A model generated the notes under the pieces. The model saw only the letters and a list, made by a program, of their open reading frames with translations, did no database searches and was not told the DNA's origin. A stretch of 64,000 nucleotides of DNA from Triglochin maritima (Eukaryota; Streptophyta; Magnoliopsida; Alismatales; Juncaginaceae): NCBI GenBank assembly GCA_963682175.1, contig OY821772.1:55016925-55080924 (forward strand), written 5' to 3'. Positions 31,158 to 42,558 of the stretch are shown here, piece after piece. Each line of letters starts with the position of its first letter. Position 1 is the stretch's first letter. A program made the position numbers and the translations under genes.

Positions 31158-34100
31158 ATGTTAGAAAACAAGGAGGACAAGAAAAATGACACATTAGCTT
31201 CTTTTTCAGGTACCCTAGCTATTGATGTTAATTTAGTAAATTCTTCTTCATGGGTATTTGATACCGGATGTGGATCCCACGTTGTTTCCAATGTGCAAGG
31301 ACTAAGAATAATTAGGAACTTGGCAAAAAGGGAAGTCGACCTACGAGTTGGAAATAGAGCAAGAGTTGCTGCACTAGCGGGCTTAGTTCTAGAACTTAAT
31401 AATTGTTCTTTTGTTCCCGCTATCGGTAGAAACATTATTTCATCTTCAGTATTGGATATTGAAGGTTATTCATTTATAATAAATGAATCAATGTTGTTCT
31501 ATCTATAAAGATGACATATTTTATGTCAGTGCTAAATTAACTAATGACATATTTACTTGAATTGGATTGTCACATCTTTAACATAAACACAAAAAGGAAA
31601 AATCAAACGAATCGAATCCCACTTACCTCTGGCATTGTGGCCTTGGTCACATAAACCTGAAACTCATGCAAAAGCTCCAAAAGAATGGACTTCTAACATC
31701 ATTTGATTTAGAATCATACGATACATGTGAATCTTATTTGATGGGAAAAATGACAAAGTCACCCTTTACTGGAAAAGGTGAGAGAGCAAGTGAACTATTG
31801 GGACTCATACATACAGATGTGTGTGGTCCAATGAGTTCCATGGCTAGAGGAAGTTTCAATTACTTCATCACATTTACTGATGATTTAAGTAGATACGGTT
31901 ACGTATACTTAATGAGACGTAAATCTAAATCATTTGAAAAGTTCAAACATTTTCAAAATGAAGTAGAAAATCAACTCGGCAAGAAAATAAAGTCATTATG
32001 ATCAGATCATTGTAGCGAGTATAAGAGTCAAAAATTTGATGATCATCTTAGGAGTTGTAGAATCGGTTCACAACTAACTCCACCAGGAACACCACATTGG
32101 AATGGTGTGTCTAAAAGGAGAAATCGAACATTATTTGACATGGTTCGATCTATGATGAGTTTTTCTAGTCTTCCAGTATCCTTCTGGGATATGCTCTTGA
32201 AACAGTTGTTTTTAAACTAAATAGAACTCCGTCACAAGCTGTGGAAAAGACTCCATATGAGATATGAACTGGAAAAGTTCCAAAGTTGTCTTTTCTAAAA
32301 ATCTAAGGATGTGAAGCTTATGTAAAACGTTTACTCTCTGATAAGCTAGCACCTAAATCAGACAAATGTTTCTTTATGGGTTATCTAAAAGAAACTAAAG
32401 GATATTACTTCTATAACCAATCAGAGTATAAAGTGTTTGTTGCTTGTGATGGTGTCTTTTTTGAAAGGGAGTTTCTTTCCAAACATACAAGTGAGAGTAA
32501 TTTAGTTCTCGAAGAAATTCGAGAAGAGTAACAAATGGATGTGGTTCAACCCACGTCAGAGGCAGCGACATTTGTGTATGACACCTCAATCGAGGTAGGA
32601 GTACATGTGCCAGAGATAGAGGTACATGACTCTGAAACCCTAACAAGGGTAATAGATAATGTCTCTGAAGTCGTCCATTCACCACACGACTCTATTACTG
32701 TCACACTCGAATTTAATTCATACGAAGATTCATAAACCGTTGTGAACACTTCTCCTGTTGCTCCAGTCCTACATAGATCTGATAGGCCACAATCTCGGCC
32801 CAAGATGTATGTTGATTTGATTTTGACTGAGAGTTATGAAATCTTACTTTTGGAAAGTCAGGAGCCTAATAGTTACAAAAAAGCTATGACGGGTCCAAAT
32901 TCCGAAAAATGGCTTGGAGCCATGAAATCTGAAATGGAATCCATGTTTCAAAATCAAGTTTGGAACTTAGTTGATTTGCCAGATGGGGTAACACTCATAG
33001 GATGCAAATGGATTTTCAAATTGAAAACATTCAAGGATGGAAACGTGAGTGTTTTCAAAGCTAGGCTGGTAGGAAAAAGTTATCGATGGGTTCATGGTAT
33101 AGACTATGATGAAACATTTTTCCAGTCGTTATGCTTAAATCCATTTGGATACTCTTAGCAATTGCTGCTTATTATGATTATGAGATTTGACTAATGGATG
33201 TCAAAACCACCTTCCTAAATAGGGTCTCGGAAGAGGATGTGTATATGACATAACCTGAGGGTTTTGTGGACTCCATGAATGCTGGGAAAGTATGTAAGCT
33301 TCAGAAGCCCATTTATGGATTGAAGCAAGCATCACAGAGCTGAAATCTTTGTTTCAATGAGGTCGTCAAAAGGTTTGGTTTCCTCATAAATGAAGAAGAA
33401 TCTTGTCTCTACAAGAAGGTTAGTGGGAGCTGTGTTTTTTTTGGTCTTGTATGTAGATGACATATTGTTCATAGGAAACGACATTTCAATGCTTAATGCT
33501 TGAATCTACAAGGATCTTGCTTGGAAAGTGTTTCTCAATGAAAGACCTGGGAGAGGCAAAGTACATCTTGGACATCAAGATCTATAGAGATAGATCTAAA
33601 AGGATGATTGGATTAAGTCAAGAAACTTATATTAGATAAGGTACTTGAAAGATTCAACATGAAAGACTCTAAGAAAGGATTTCTACCCATGTCTAATGGC
33701 ACATCGCTAAGCAAAACTCAGTGTCCATCTGATATTAATGAGCGGAAGCATATGAGTATGATCATTTATGCCTTTCCAATCGGATCTATCATGTATATCA
33801 TGATATGTACTCACCCAGATGGTGTATATGCTCTAAGTATGTGTAGTAGATTCCAATCAAATCTAGGTGAGGTACACTGGACTGCAGGTAAGAACATCAT
33901 TAAGTACTTGCGAAGGACTAAGGATAGTTTTTTGGTATTTGGAGGAGAAAGTGAGCTTATTATTTAAGGTTATGTTGATGCGAGCTTCCAAATTGACAGA
34001 GATGATTTCTGGTCTCAGCCTGGATACATTTTTCTTCTGAATGGAGGAGCAATGAGCTGGAAAAGTTCAAAGCAAAGCATTGTTGCTGATTCTACAACTG

Positions 34101-34400
34101 AAACAAAATACCTTGCAGCTTTTAAAGCTGCAAAGGAAGAGGTTTGGATTAAGAAGTTCATTACTGATTCCTAGAATTGATAGAGGAGTGGACCTTTATT
34201 GTGTTAATAATGGTGTCATTGCTCAAGTGAAGGAACCTAGATCTCACCAGAAATCCAAACATATTCTCAGGAAGTTTCATGTAATACGAGATATCACTGA
34301 AATGAAAGATGTGAATATTTCGATAATGTGGCTGATCTGTTAACTAAAGTATTACCTCAGGCCAATTATGAGAGTCATACTATGGCCATAGGAATAAAGC
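31158..34400 (+). pseudogene. copia pol polyprotein remnant (element 3)
   Basis: In order: protease with WVFDTGCGSHVVSNVQGL (31250-31305); GAG-pre-integrase (YLWHCGLGHINLK, 31625-31663); integrase with LIHTDVCGPM (31806-31835) and a degraded second block (SDHCSEYKS near 32002); the third block reads NGVSKRRNRTL, with lysine where the catalytic glutamate is expected. Reverse transcriptase begins around EKWLGAMKSEMESM (32907) and WIFKLKTFKDGN, with the YVDD box at 33450-33461. RNase H lies around 33960-34180 (YVDASFQIDRDD, SKQSIVADSTTETKYLA). Many stops and frameshifts (for example at 32000, 33160 and 33960) show it is dead. Confidence 0.85.
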
Positions 34401-35223
34401 ACATTGCAGAATGGCTTTGATTATGTAATATCTAGTATTATGAAGTGGTTCATGAATATTGGTATTATTTACATTTGTCAAATGAAATAAAATTTCAGTA
34501 TTTATTTAATTATGATTAAGAATTAAATAAATTGTCCAAAATAAATTATAAATTCAAATAGGTTTGTCAAATACGTGATTTGATAAATGAAACCCTATAA
34601 TGTGAACTTGAATGTGTATTTTATTGTTGTCTCTAGTCTAGGTCATTGAGTTGGACGTCAATGACTTGTAAATACTAGTTTGTAAGTTGATTGATAGCGT
34701 CATTTCATGGGCTATAGAGACATTCGATGTCGAGTCAATTACATGGATATATGTTGGAGAACATATATTGGACTAACCTGCTATGAGAATCTTTAAGAGA
34801 TTTGGAATATCATAAGATTTCTCATTGACTATTTAAGTAAATTCCTCAAACATGAGTGCATCACTTTACTTATATGAGAATTCGTATATTCTTGACTACG
34901 TCAAACGTCGCGCCGTAAAAGGAGACTATAAAGGCGAATGTCAGAATTGACATGAATCATATGGAGAATTGTGGATGTGTAATATTGAATTGTCCTATTA
35001 ATAGGATGGTTGTCTTTGGGCATCTTGAATAGTGAAAACTGAAATGCATGATCGTGCTCAAATGGATTAAAAGTTAATCATTTGTTTCAGCAGTTTGAAC
35101 TCGGATTTCAAGAAATGGTCTGAACGGAATGGGATGACATACTATCTTACCTGATGTTTAGATCAAGACAATAAGAGACAAAAGAATTTATTATTGAACA
35201 CTTGTTAAGGACAAGTGGGAGAT

Positions 35224-35626
35224 TGAAGGAGGTGTCCATTAATCAATGTGACAATGAATAAATAGTTGAAAGGAATTTTTATCTGATTATATTAGGGATC
35301 GTAACGTTTAGCTAGAAACCAATTACGATCTACGTGTCAACCGTTGCGCACGTTACTAATACAATCGGATCCTATAAAGGGTTACACACATTGATCCAAT
35401 GGACTAAACACATGGATGGCTAAAGGAACCCATTAAGCTAACTTACCTAATGAGATTAGGGTTATCTTTGGAGAGACTTATAAATAAGAGGAGAAAACGA
35501 TGCAAAATCAAGTTTTTCCCTCCTAACCGTAGCTGTCACCTCCTTTTAGCCGTCCTCTCTCTCTACCAAGGAAGAAAGTTATTCTTTCACTCCTCTCGTT
35601 CTAGCTAACGTGTTGGTGGAGTTTAG
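35224..35626 (+). repeat. 3' LTR of copia element 3, first part
   Basis: Matches 27019-27420 of the 5' LTR up to GTGTTGGTGGAGTTTAGT, then the alignment breaks. The rest of this LTR resumes at about 38194. Confidence 0.8.
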
Positions 35627-35655
35627 TTGCTTATTAGGTTTGTCCCGGCGAACTA

Positions 35656-35860
35656 GATATGAGCTCGAGTTCAACCTTTAAACTAAGATTTTAAAGAACA
35701 ACTACATATCTTTTCTTATTTAGTTTGGCTCGACGGACTCGATACACCCTCGATATGAGCTCGAGTTCAACCATTAACCTAAGATTTTAAAGAACAACTG
35801 CATATCTTTTCTTATTTGATTTGGCTCGACAGACTCGATACACCCTTTATATGAGCTCGA
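35656..35860. repeat. Tandem duplication with ~96-bp period
   Basis: GATATGAGCTCGAGTTCAACC starts units near 35656 and 35752, with a third partial start (ATGAGCTCGA) near 35851. Each contains TTTTAAAGAACAACT and TTGGCTCGAC..ACTCGATACACCC. Confidence 0.7.
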
Positions 35861-36271
35861 CTTCGATAAGAGCTTCATCAGATCTTGATGGCTTTCAATT
35901 TAACACATAAAAGATGGTAGATGCATTTAACTTCATCATTCCAAAAAACTTACTAAATATTAAGCACAAAAACCTCGTACAAGTCTACAACACATCCAAT
36001 CACAAACCCCACAGTCGACATACAACTAAAATGAAACTAAAACAATTTTGTTCTTTTCCCTTTCCTCGTACGTCCACTTTCATCTTCGAGGTCGGGGGAG
36101 GGCGTTGGGTCAGGTATGGTAGACTCGGTCAGGCAGGTCGTCCCGCAATTGGGGCATGTGTGCTCCAGGAAGAGGAGGTGGGTGTTGGTGCCTTCAGGCT
36201 GGAAACTACGCATACCAATGTACGACATCAATGGCTGAAGAAGAAGATAACAAAAATAAGGCAAGAGATAA

Positions 36272-37821
36272 TGATTGATCTCGTTTTATATTTAACCGCA
36301 AGTGCACGGCCGCGTTGAAGCGGTGGCAAATACGGGTCGTCCACTGGGAGGTGTGTCGACACTTGGTTTGTGCGAAGGCGAAAGGTGAAGAAAGGGAAGA
36401 AAGGTTGGTTACACTAAACTACACTAAGATGCAAATGAAAATGGAAAAGAAGCAAGAAAAACTAAACCCCAAAGGGGGTAGAGAAATGATGTGAACATAA
36501 AGATGTGTGTGTGGTGTGTGTGTGTAATTAAGCTCCTCACAACATGTAGTGCATGAAATCATAAAACTACATCCAACTTTGCCTCCACATGAATTAAGAT
36601 TTTACTACATCATTAAAACATACAAGACAATAATTGGAATGAAGCTAAATGAACTCAAGTATAAAGACTATACCCTACTATGCCTCCACATGAATTAAGA
36701 TAAGACTACATCATTAAAACATACAAGACATTAGTTAAGGTAAAGGCAACAAGAGTTCATACACTACAACTTGTGTTTCCAATATTAATTCCTATCCATA
36801 TCCTAACCTTATCATTCCCCATAAAATAGATCCACTAATCAAAGCATAAGCTAAGCTTCATTCAAGAGCATTATCATATCAAAGATAAGAGTGGAGACCC
36901 ATTAGATGGTTATGGAAATCATTTAAAGCTCAAGGGATTAAGATAACACACACTTAATGCACTACATGATTATATCACATATTTCTTCACCCCCCAAATG
37001 GGGATGGAACTACTCACACATATTTAAACTAACTACTCTAACAAAAGAAAGCATTATACTGAAATGAAACTACACTAGTCAAGCAAGAAATATTAAAGAA
37101 GCATAAAACAAAACAAACAAGCAAGCATGCATATGAAAGGAAATTAAACTAAGAGAGGAACAACACAATTAAAGGAAAACATCTATTATTAACTCATTCA
37201 ATTACAAGTAGTCATTCCTCCACCAGAGTTTTGCTTCAAGGTTTCACTCTTAGTAGGGAAGGTGGCCACCAAAGAGAGAGATGGGTACAATGGGAGGTGA
37301 AGAGTTCTATTTATAAGCATGGAAAAAGCTAATCCGGGACAATCCCCCGATGTGGGACTAAACCAATACCAAAAATAGCCTAAACACATGATAATACAAG
37401 TCCAGGAGCGAGCTTAGCAGAGTTGGGCTCATCCAGACCGCCAATTGGCGGCCTATAAGGCCCAGATCTGTCTGGGTTTTGTGCTGGGCTTCTCTGGAAA
37501 CATTTCTTGGTCTTTGATGCATCTACTTGGTTTGTTGGAGCTCCGACCCGAATCGAATTGCCAAAATACTCCTCATGATGGTGTGGAGTTTCCTGTTTTG
37601 CTCTTAGGTCCTTCGGTCTTACGATCAGGTCCTTCTCCATTGCATCTCAGTCCCTAGGTCTCACAACTAAGTCTTTTTTCCTGCTTTTGGGTCCTTTCAT
37701 GGCTCTTCTCTTCAAACCTCTTTATTCCTGAAAACTAAACATAAAACTCGTTACGTAGCATTGCTTAGGTGTAAGATAATGGATATAAGATACAAATATG
37801 AGCATGAAATGATGTCAATCA
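36272..37821 (-). mobile_element. Solo LTR, gypsy-like family 2, copy C (1,550 bp)
   Basis: On + it reads TGATTGATCTCG ... GATGTCAATCA, so it is on the minus strand relative to copy B. It is flanked by the perfect duplication GATAA (36267-36271 and 37822-37826). It shares with copies A and B the CCGCAAGTGCACG end, the internal GACCGCCAATTGGCGG palindrome (37437 area; about 24304 in copy B) and the TTGCTTAGGTGTAAGATAATGG end. No internal region remains. Confidence 0.9.
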
Positions 37822-37826
37822 GATAA

Positions 37827-38021
37827 CAATAACTTTCTAAGGTCAGTGGTGAGGTCTGCCCTGGCGTCGTCCATGGCGGTTAAACGCCGCTCGATGTCTT
37901 CCACCGCTCCACTAAGAACACCCATGGTCTGTTTCACCTCCTCGATGGTAGCCAGAACGTCCGGGAGATGAAAGGTGCATCGGTTGTGGTTGATTGCACC
38001 ACACAGCCAGAAGACCTCCAC
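37827..38021 (-). pseudogene. Gag-like coiled fragment, minus strand
   Basis: A minus-strand open frame reads through LATIEEVKQTMGVLSGAVED then IERRLTAMDDARADL, a short heptad-like helix. Such segments occur near the N-terminus of many plant gypsy gag proteins. That resemblance is a guess from style only; it ends where the solo LTR begins. Confidence 0.3.
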
Positions 38022-38193
38022 CGCCCAGGTGGATCACCCAACGTAGAAGCAGTGGAGGTAGCCAAGAGGTTTTCCCACCACAATGTTGTCGCCATGCATC
38101 ATCTTACAGTGGGTGAGGGAAGGAGCAACGAAGTTCTCTTCCACCGGCAGTGACGTGATGTGGTGCAGATGGAAGTGAAGGTCATTTTATAAG

Positions 38194-38408
38194 CATGTGG
38201 AGTCTGTGGTTCGTGTGTCCCGAGTAGAGGAATCACACTTGAGATTCTCCGTACATCCTCCATGAGAAAAGAAAGACACACATCAAAGGTATAAATTGTT
38301 TTATGTTAGTTTTCCTCATTATTATCATGTGCATGGATCTTAGGTGGTTGATGAATTTAGAAATTGTTTCTATGTTATTTTTCCGCTGTGTTTCATCGTA
38401 ACCCAACA
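38194..38408 (+). repeat. 3' LTR of copia element 3, second part
   Basis: Resumes the LTR at GTGGAGTCTGTGGTTCGTGTG and ends CCCAACA at 38408, matching 27417-27625 of the 5' LTR. It is followed by the TCACT duplication. Confidence 0.85.
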
Positions 38409-38631
38409 TCACTCTCCTTTACTTTATACTTCTACTTGTCTACTAGTATGGAAGTTTCCATCGCAGAAAAATAAATGAAATATGTACAACCAAAGGAAAA
38501 GCAAGACTCTTCATCGACCATGAAGAAATAATTTCCCTAAAAAAACACAAAGATTATATACTTGTGCTCGGATTATAGACTTTTCTGGTGACAAGAAAAG
38601 ACACAACTTGACAACAATATGCTGCCACAAC

Positions 38632-40823
38632 TAGGGTTGGCAACGAGTATCCAGAACCGATGGAACCGAACCGGAACCGGTAGTACCGGACCGGAACCAA
38701 ACCGGAATAAAACGGATATGGGTCGGATCTGGATATTTAATTTCAGAACCGACCCGGATCCGGTTCGGATCCGGTGAAAACCGTTGGCCCGGATCCAGAA
38801 CCGGATCCGATTCATTATTATATTAAAAAAACTTAACCTAAGAACTAACCCTACACTCACCGCACAACACTCTCGCCGCCTCCAGCTTCTCCCTCTCCCT
38901 CTCCCACCCGCTGTTGCCGCCTCCCGCTCTCTCTCCCCTCCCACTCGCTGGCGTTGCTGCCCTCTCCCTCGCCCACTCGCTGCTGACGCCTACACTCCCA
39001 CTCCCTCTCCCAAGTCTGACTCTCCCTTGCCCCAAACAACGAAAAACTCTCACTCCCTCTCCCGCCGCCTCCACTCCCTCTCCCAGTCGCAACCCACGAA
39101 AAACCCTAACCCACCTAACCCACTCCCTTGCTGCCGTCTCCACCACTCCCTCTCCCAAGTCCCAACCTCTCCCTTTCCACTCTCGTGGATTGTGATCTGG
39201 GAGACGAAGACTCTCCTCTCCCGGTCTCCCTCTTCCGTAGCCGCCTCCCTCTCCCGGTCTCCCTCCTGCGTCGTTGGGGAAGAATCAAGTTGTCGCTTCC
39301 TGGGGTAATTTTCTTTCCTTTTTCTTTGATTTTCATTAATTATTTGAATTTGTTTTTAGTTGTTGAGTTCGTTGGAATTCTGCAATTCTGTTATTTGTAG
39401 AATGTCAATTAGATTATTAGTGTGAATCTTGAAAAATAAAGATTTTCTTGTAAGAATGACTTATGTAACTTTTACCACTTCCAATCTGAACCCGTGAAGC
39501 ACATTTTATTCTTGAGTTTGAGAATTGAAATGTGGTTGTCAAAAATCAAAATGTGGTTCATCAACAGACCCAAGAGAATATATAACACAGTTGGATCTAC
39601 TACCATTCATGTAAGTGTGCATTGGAGAGGTGTGGGTAAACCAATTTTTGCAAGAAGTGAAGGTGATGATTACGAGGGTAGTCCTCGTGATTTCATTATG
39701 GACAGATTGGGAAAAAAGTTTATTACATTGAAGGTCGTTTTTCAGGAAATGTGGTATTATCTTGTACTTTTTGGTGAATTTGTGCAGGTAGAAGAGGTTT
39801 CCAGGCAAATGGAGATTCTTGGATTGTACTTGGAACAAAGAGGACTAACATTGTCAAAGGGCTACATGCTGGGTAGAGTGGTGCTTCCTAATCCAAACTG
39901 CAGGTATGTTTGGAATGTTTTCTGTTATGACTTTTTTGTCATTATAAGCAATGATATCGTCATCTTGCATGATGATATAGTCATAAACTCCATTAGTTTT
40001 TGTGAATTTAGCAGCACGTATTGATGATTTGATGTAATTCGAGCATGGTGAAGAAGAATGACCTCTGTAACAATTTGTCTTTCAGTTAACTTTTTTATCT
40101 GTCCAAATCTAGTTATTCTCTTGTTATTTGTTTTAATTCATTTCTTATTTGTTTTTGACATTGAAGCTGCGTTTTCAGAGATAAGCGTGCTTCAATATGC
40201 AACAATATCATGGATGCTGACATCCCAGAGAAGAGAGTATAGAAACTAAGGTTTAATTTGCTTAATGTTAACTTGTATAAATTATAGTTTGTATTTGGTT
40301 GTATTTTGTTGTAGTTGCTGCAAACATGCCTAAACACCAGTTATGTTGAATTTCTGATTTCATTTTCTGTTTTGGAGGTTGAATTTAAGAGTTTGGTTGT
40401 TAAATTCTTAATTTGCAACTTTGTTTTGGTGCTCAAATCGATCTGCTGAGTTATGACATCTTGTTTGCAAATCTAAAATAAGACTAACTCTAATCATATA
40501 TTTTTTAGTTCAAATAACATTTATGATTGCAAGTTTAATTTATTAATTGCAATTAGGTTTTAACAAGTTCAGACGTTCGGTAAAGTTGTTGGGGAAATTT
40601 AGGTAAATTGAATACATGTAAATTTAGGTAAATAGAAGAAAGAAAAACATATTTTGCATACCGAATCCGGTTCTGGATACTCGTGAACCAATCGGATCCG
40701 GTTCTGGGTACCCAAGTTGGGAACCGACTCAGATCCGATTCGGTTATGGGTCCAAATTTATAAAACGGATTCGATTCTGATTCTCCCAATATCCGAACTG
40801 GAACCGATCCGTTGTCATCCCTA
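38632..40823. mobile_element. hAT-type transposon carrying a gene fragment (2,192 bp)
   Basis: The terminal inverted repeats are TAGGGTTGGCAACG at 38632 and, reading in from 40823, TAGGGATGACAACG (12 of 14 matching). They are flanked by an 8-bp target duplication with one mismatch (GCCACAAC 38624-38631, CCCACAAC 40824-40831). An 8-bp duplication with TAGGG termini is the hAT signature. Both subterminal regions (38640-38820, 40655-40815) are packed with CCGGATCCGG, GGAACCG and CGGTTC words. The interior has a CT-rich low-complexity tract (38860-39300) and an exon-like fragment at 39788-39903. No transposase is present, so it is non-autonomous. Confidence 0.8.
39788..39903 (+). pseudogene. Captured exon fragment resembling a NERD-domain protein
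   Basis: A 116-bp segment is bounded by splice-like AG (TTTGTGCAG) and GT (TGCAG/GTATGTTTGG) sites inside the hAT element. It encodes VEEVSRQMEILGLYLEQRG followed by LSKGYMLGRVVLPNPNCR. The pattern 'QxxxLExYLEQRG..LPxGY...VVLPNP' is what I remember from plant nuclease-related-domain (NERD) proteins. The family call is from memory and not searched. The open frame 39494-40024 runs through it and into flanking intron-like sequence; the upstream piece with WRGVGKPIFARSEGDDYEG may be another captured exon but is not recognised. Confidence 0.45.
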
Positions 40824-40831
40824 CCCACAAC

Positions 40832-42510
40832 TCACCCTTTCCCACCACATGGGCTAACGTGGTTACAGGTCAATGAAACATTGAAACAGGATATCTCATG
40901 TTGGCATATACAATAGCCAGTCCCGAATAAATACAGAACAAAGATACCTTTCAATGTCATATTTCCACACGTGGCATCTATTGAGATTGTTTGTGTGTTT
41001 ATTCGGTGTTCAGTTTTAGAAAATTAAAGCTACATGAGACGCAACTTCCTACGTAAATAATGTAACTGCGATCCAACATCGCAATAGTCCAATACTCAAT
41101 GGGGTCTTGGCGATGGCAAGGAATGTGTGCTTAATGCCTTGCAGGAATAATGATAATACTGAAATAATACATGTTGGATTTCGTGGAAGCCGCTTTCTTA
41201 CTTGAGTACAACATGTGAATATAATGAATGGTAAGTAAAAGAACAAATTATAAACACGGACAACTAAGCGCACAAATCATGAAACACACACGACGTACAT
41301 GATCGGACAAGTGCGTTGCGTACAGGGATATTGATTTCTTCTTCTGAAAATGGAAGAAAACAACCTTATTAGACGATAAGGGCGAGTTTCCTCTCTCCTC
41401 TCAACTTCGATACAAATTCTCATACACCTTTTAAAAAAAATTATAATAAATTAGAAAGCCAAAGTAGAGATGACAAATGTCATACAAGGTTATTTCCGGG
41501 GGAAAAACATCTTTAAGATCGGTCGACTCCTGCTATATAATATATATAATATATGTACCCGTCTTTTTAGGTTTCTTGATTGTCAGAGTTTAGTTGCTTG
41601 TTATGGTTCAACCTCAAGACTCAATTTGATAACAATCGACTCAATTAAACGTGAAAATGAATGAGACGAACATACATATCTTTTCCGACTCAAATAACTG
41701 AGCTAGATTGAGTTTAACTCAAAAGGACTTGAGCTCAGCTCAAAAGTTGGATTCAAGATTTATATAGTTGTATGTGGGTATCAATGTGTGTGTTTGCGTA
41801 TTATAGTCATAATACAATATAATACAATACGTTGGTATTTTTTTCAAAAGCTTTAAATATCAAACATATAATCGTTGTTTTTTTTTCAAAAGCTTTAAAT
41901 ATTAAACATATAATCATATGATGAAGATAAATCATTGAACTTGACTAATACAAGATTAAAAAACTACCAACTCAAACATTATAATATATTAGTACGGGAA
42001 GACTCAAAAATCATACATCAACTCATTTCATTTACACCCGAGGTAACTACTCTTTTCCATTACGGGTCTCGTCATATCAATAACTAAAAATTTGTCATAT
42101 TACAAAAGGTTAAAATTGGTAGTCGTTCCATGAATTTGTCGATTAGATGGGTGTTATCATGCTAATTAACGGTGAAATAAGTCGGCAAAAATGATGTTTT
42201 AGAATAACATTTTTTCTTGATGATCGAAAATTTCCTCTTAAGTTTTAGAATCGAACCTTGCATGATAAAATGCACATCATGTATCAAATATTGAACTACC
42301 CCCCGTTTGAAATTGCCGTTGATGTGTGTAAAATCTGGGTCATTAAAAATAAATAATCCGGGGGAAAAATATATGAGCGCTGTCGGGTGGCGTCACTAAA
42401 GATCCCCGGCAGTAATTGCTTTCGGTGTCTGTCCAGTCACTAACTGTTAATTTCCGCTCTCTGTCTATCTCTCTCATCCACTCTTTGCTGTCCGGAGCAG
42501 AGGGAAGAGA
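40832..42510. other. AT-rich intergenic region upstream of the Rab gene
   Basis: No gene recognised. A short direct duplication (TTTTTCAAAAGCTTTAAATAT, near 41843 and 41885) is present. GA-rich leader sequence (GAGAGAGAGAGAGAC, about 42509-42523) directly precedes the Rab start and is probably its 5' untranslated region; no clear TATA box was fixed. Confidence 0.45.
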
Positions 42511-42558
42511 GAGAGAGAGAGACAAAAAAGGAAACCGCAAGATCGGTGTCGGCGATCG

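Larger units (their letters stand above)
35627..38193. mobile_element. Unclassified insertion in the 3' LTR of copia element 3
   Basis: About 2.57 kb separating the two halves of the 3' LTR. It contains a ~96-bp tandem duplication (35656-35860), an unassigned stretch to 36271, the solo LTR at 36272-37821 and a minus-strand coding-like fragment (37827-38021). GTGGAGT occurs at both edges (35615-35621 and around 38197-38203) and may be a target duplication. No terminal inverted repeat was recognised. Without the solo LTR it is about 1.0 kb and could be a piece of another retroelement in minus orientation. Confidence 0.45.
27019..38408 (+). mobile_element. Ty1/copia retrotransposon 3 (full-length ends, heavily nested)
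   Basis: Both ends are present. The 5' LTR is 27019-27625 (TGAAGGAGG ... CCCAACA). A primer-binding site TGGTACCAGAGTC lies at 27627-27639, and a purine-rich AAGTGGGAGA lies before the 3' LTR, which starts at 35224 and ends at 38408. A perfect duplication TCACT flanks it (27014-27018 and 38409-38413). The span is 11.4 kb because of insertions: an LTR-like block at 28655-30121 in the leader/gag region, and about 2.6 kb within the 3' LTR (35627-38193). The aligned LTR parts differ at roughly 8 percent of positions by eye, so the element is old. Gag is not recognisable and pol is full of stops. Confidence 0.85.

Noticed and set aside
38784..39308. 174-codon Pro/Ser/Leu-rich frame inside the hAT element
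   Set aside because: It lies on a CT-rich low-complexity tract with several overlapping open frames on both strands and no domain.
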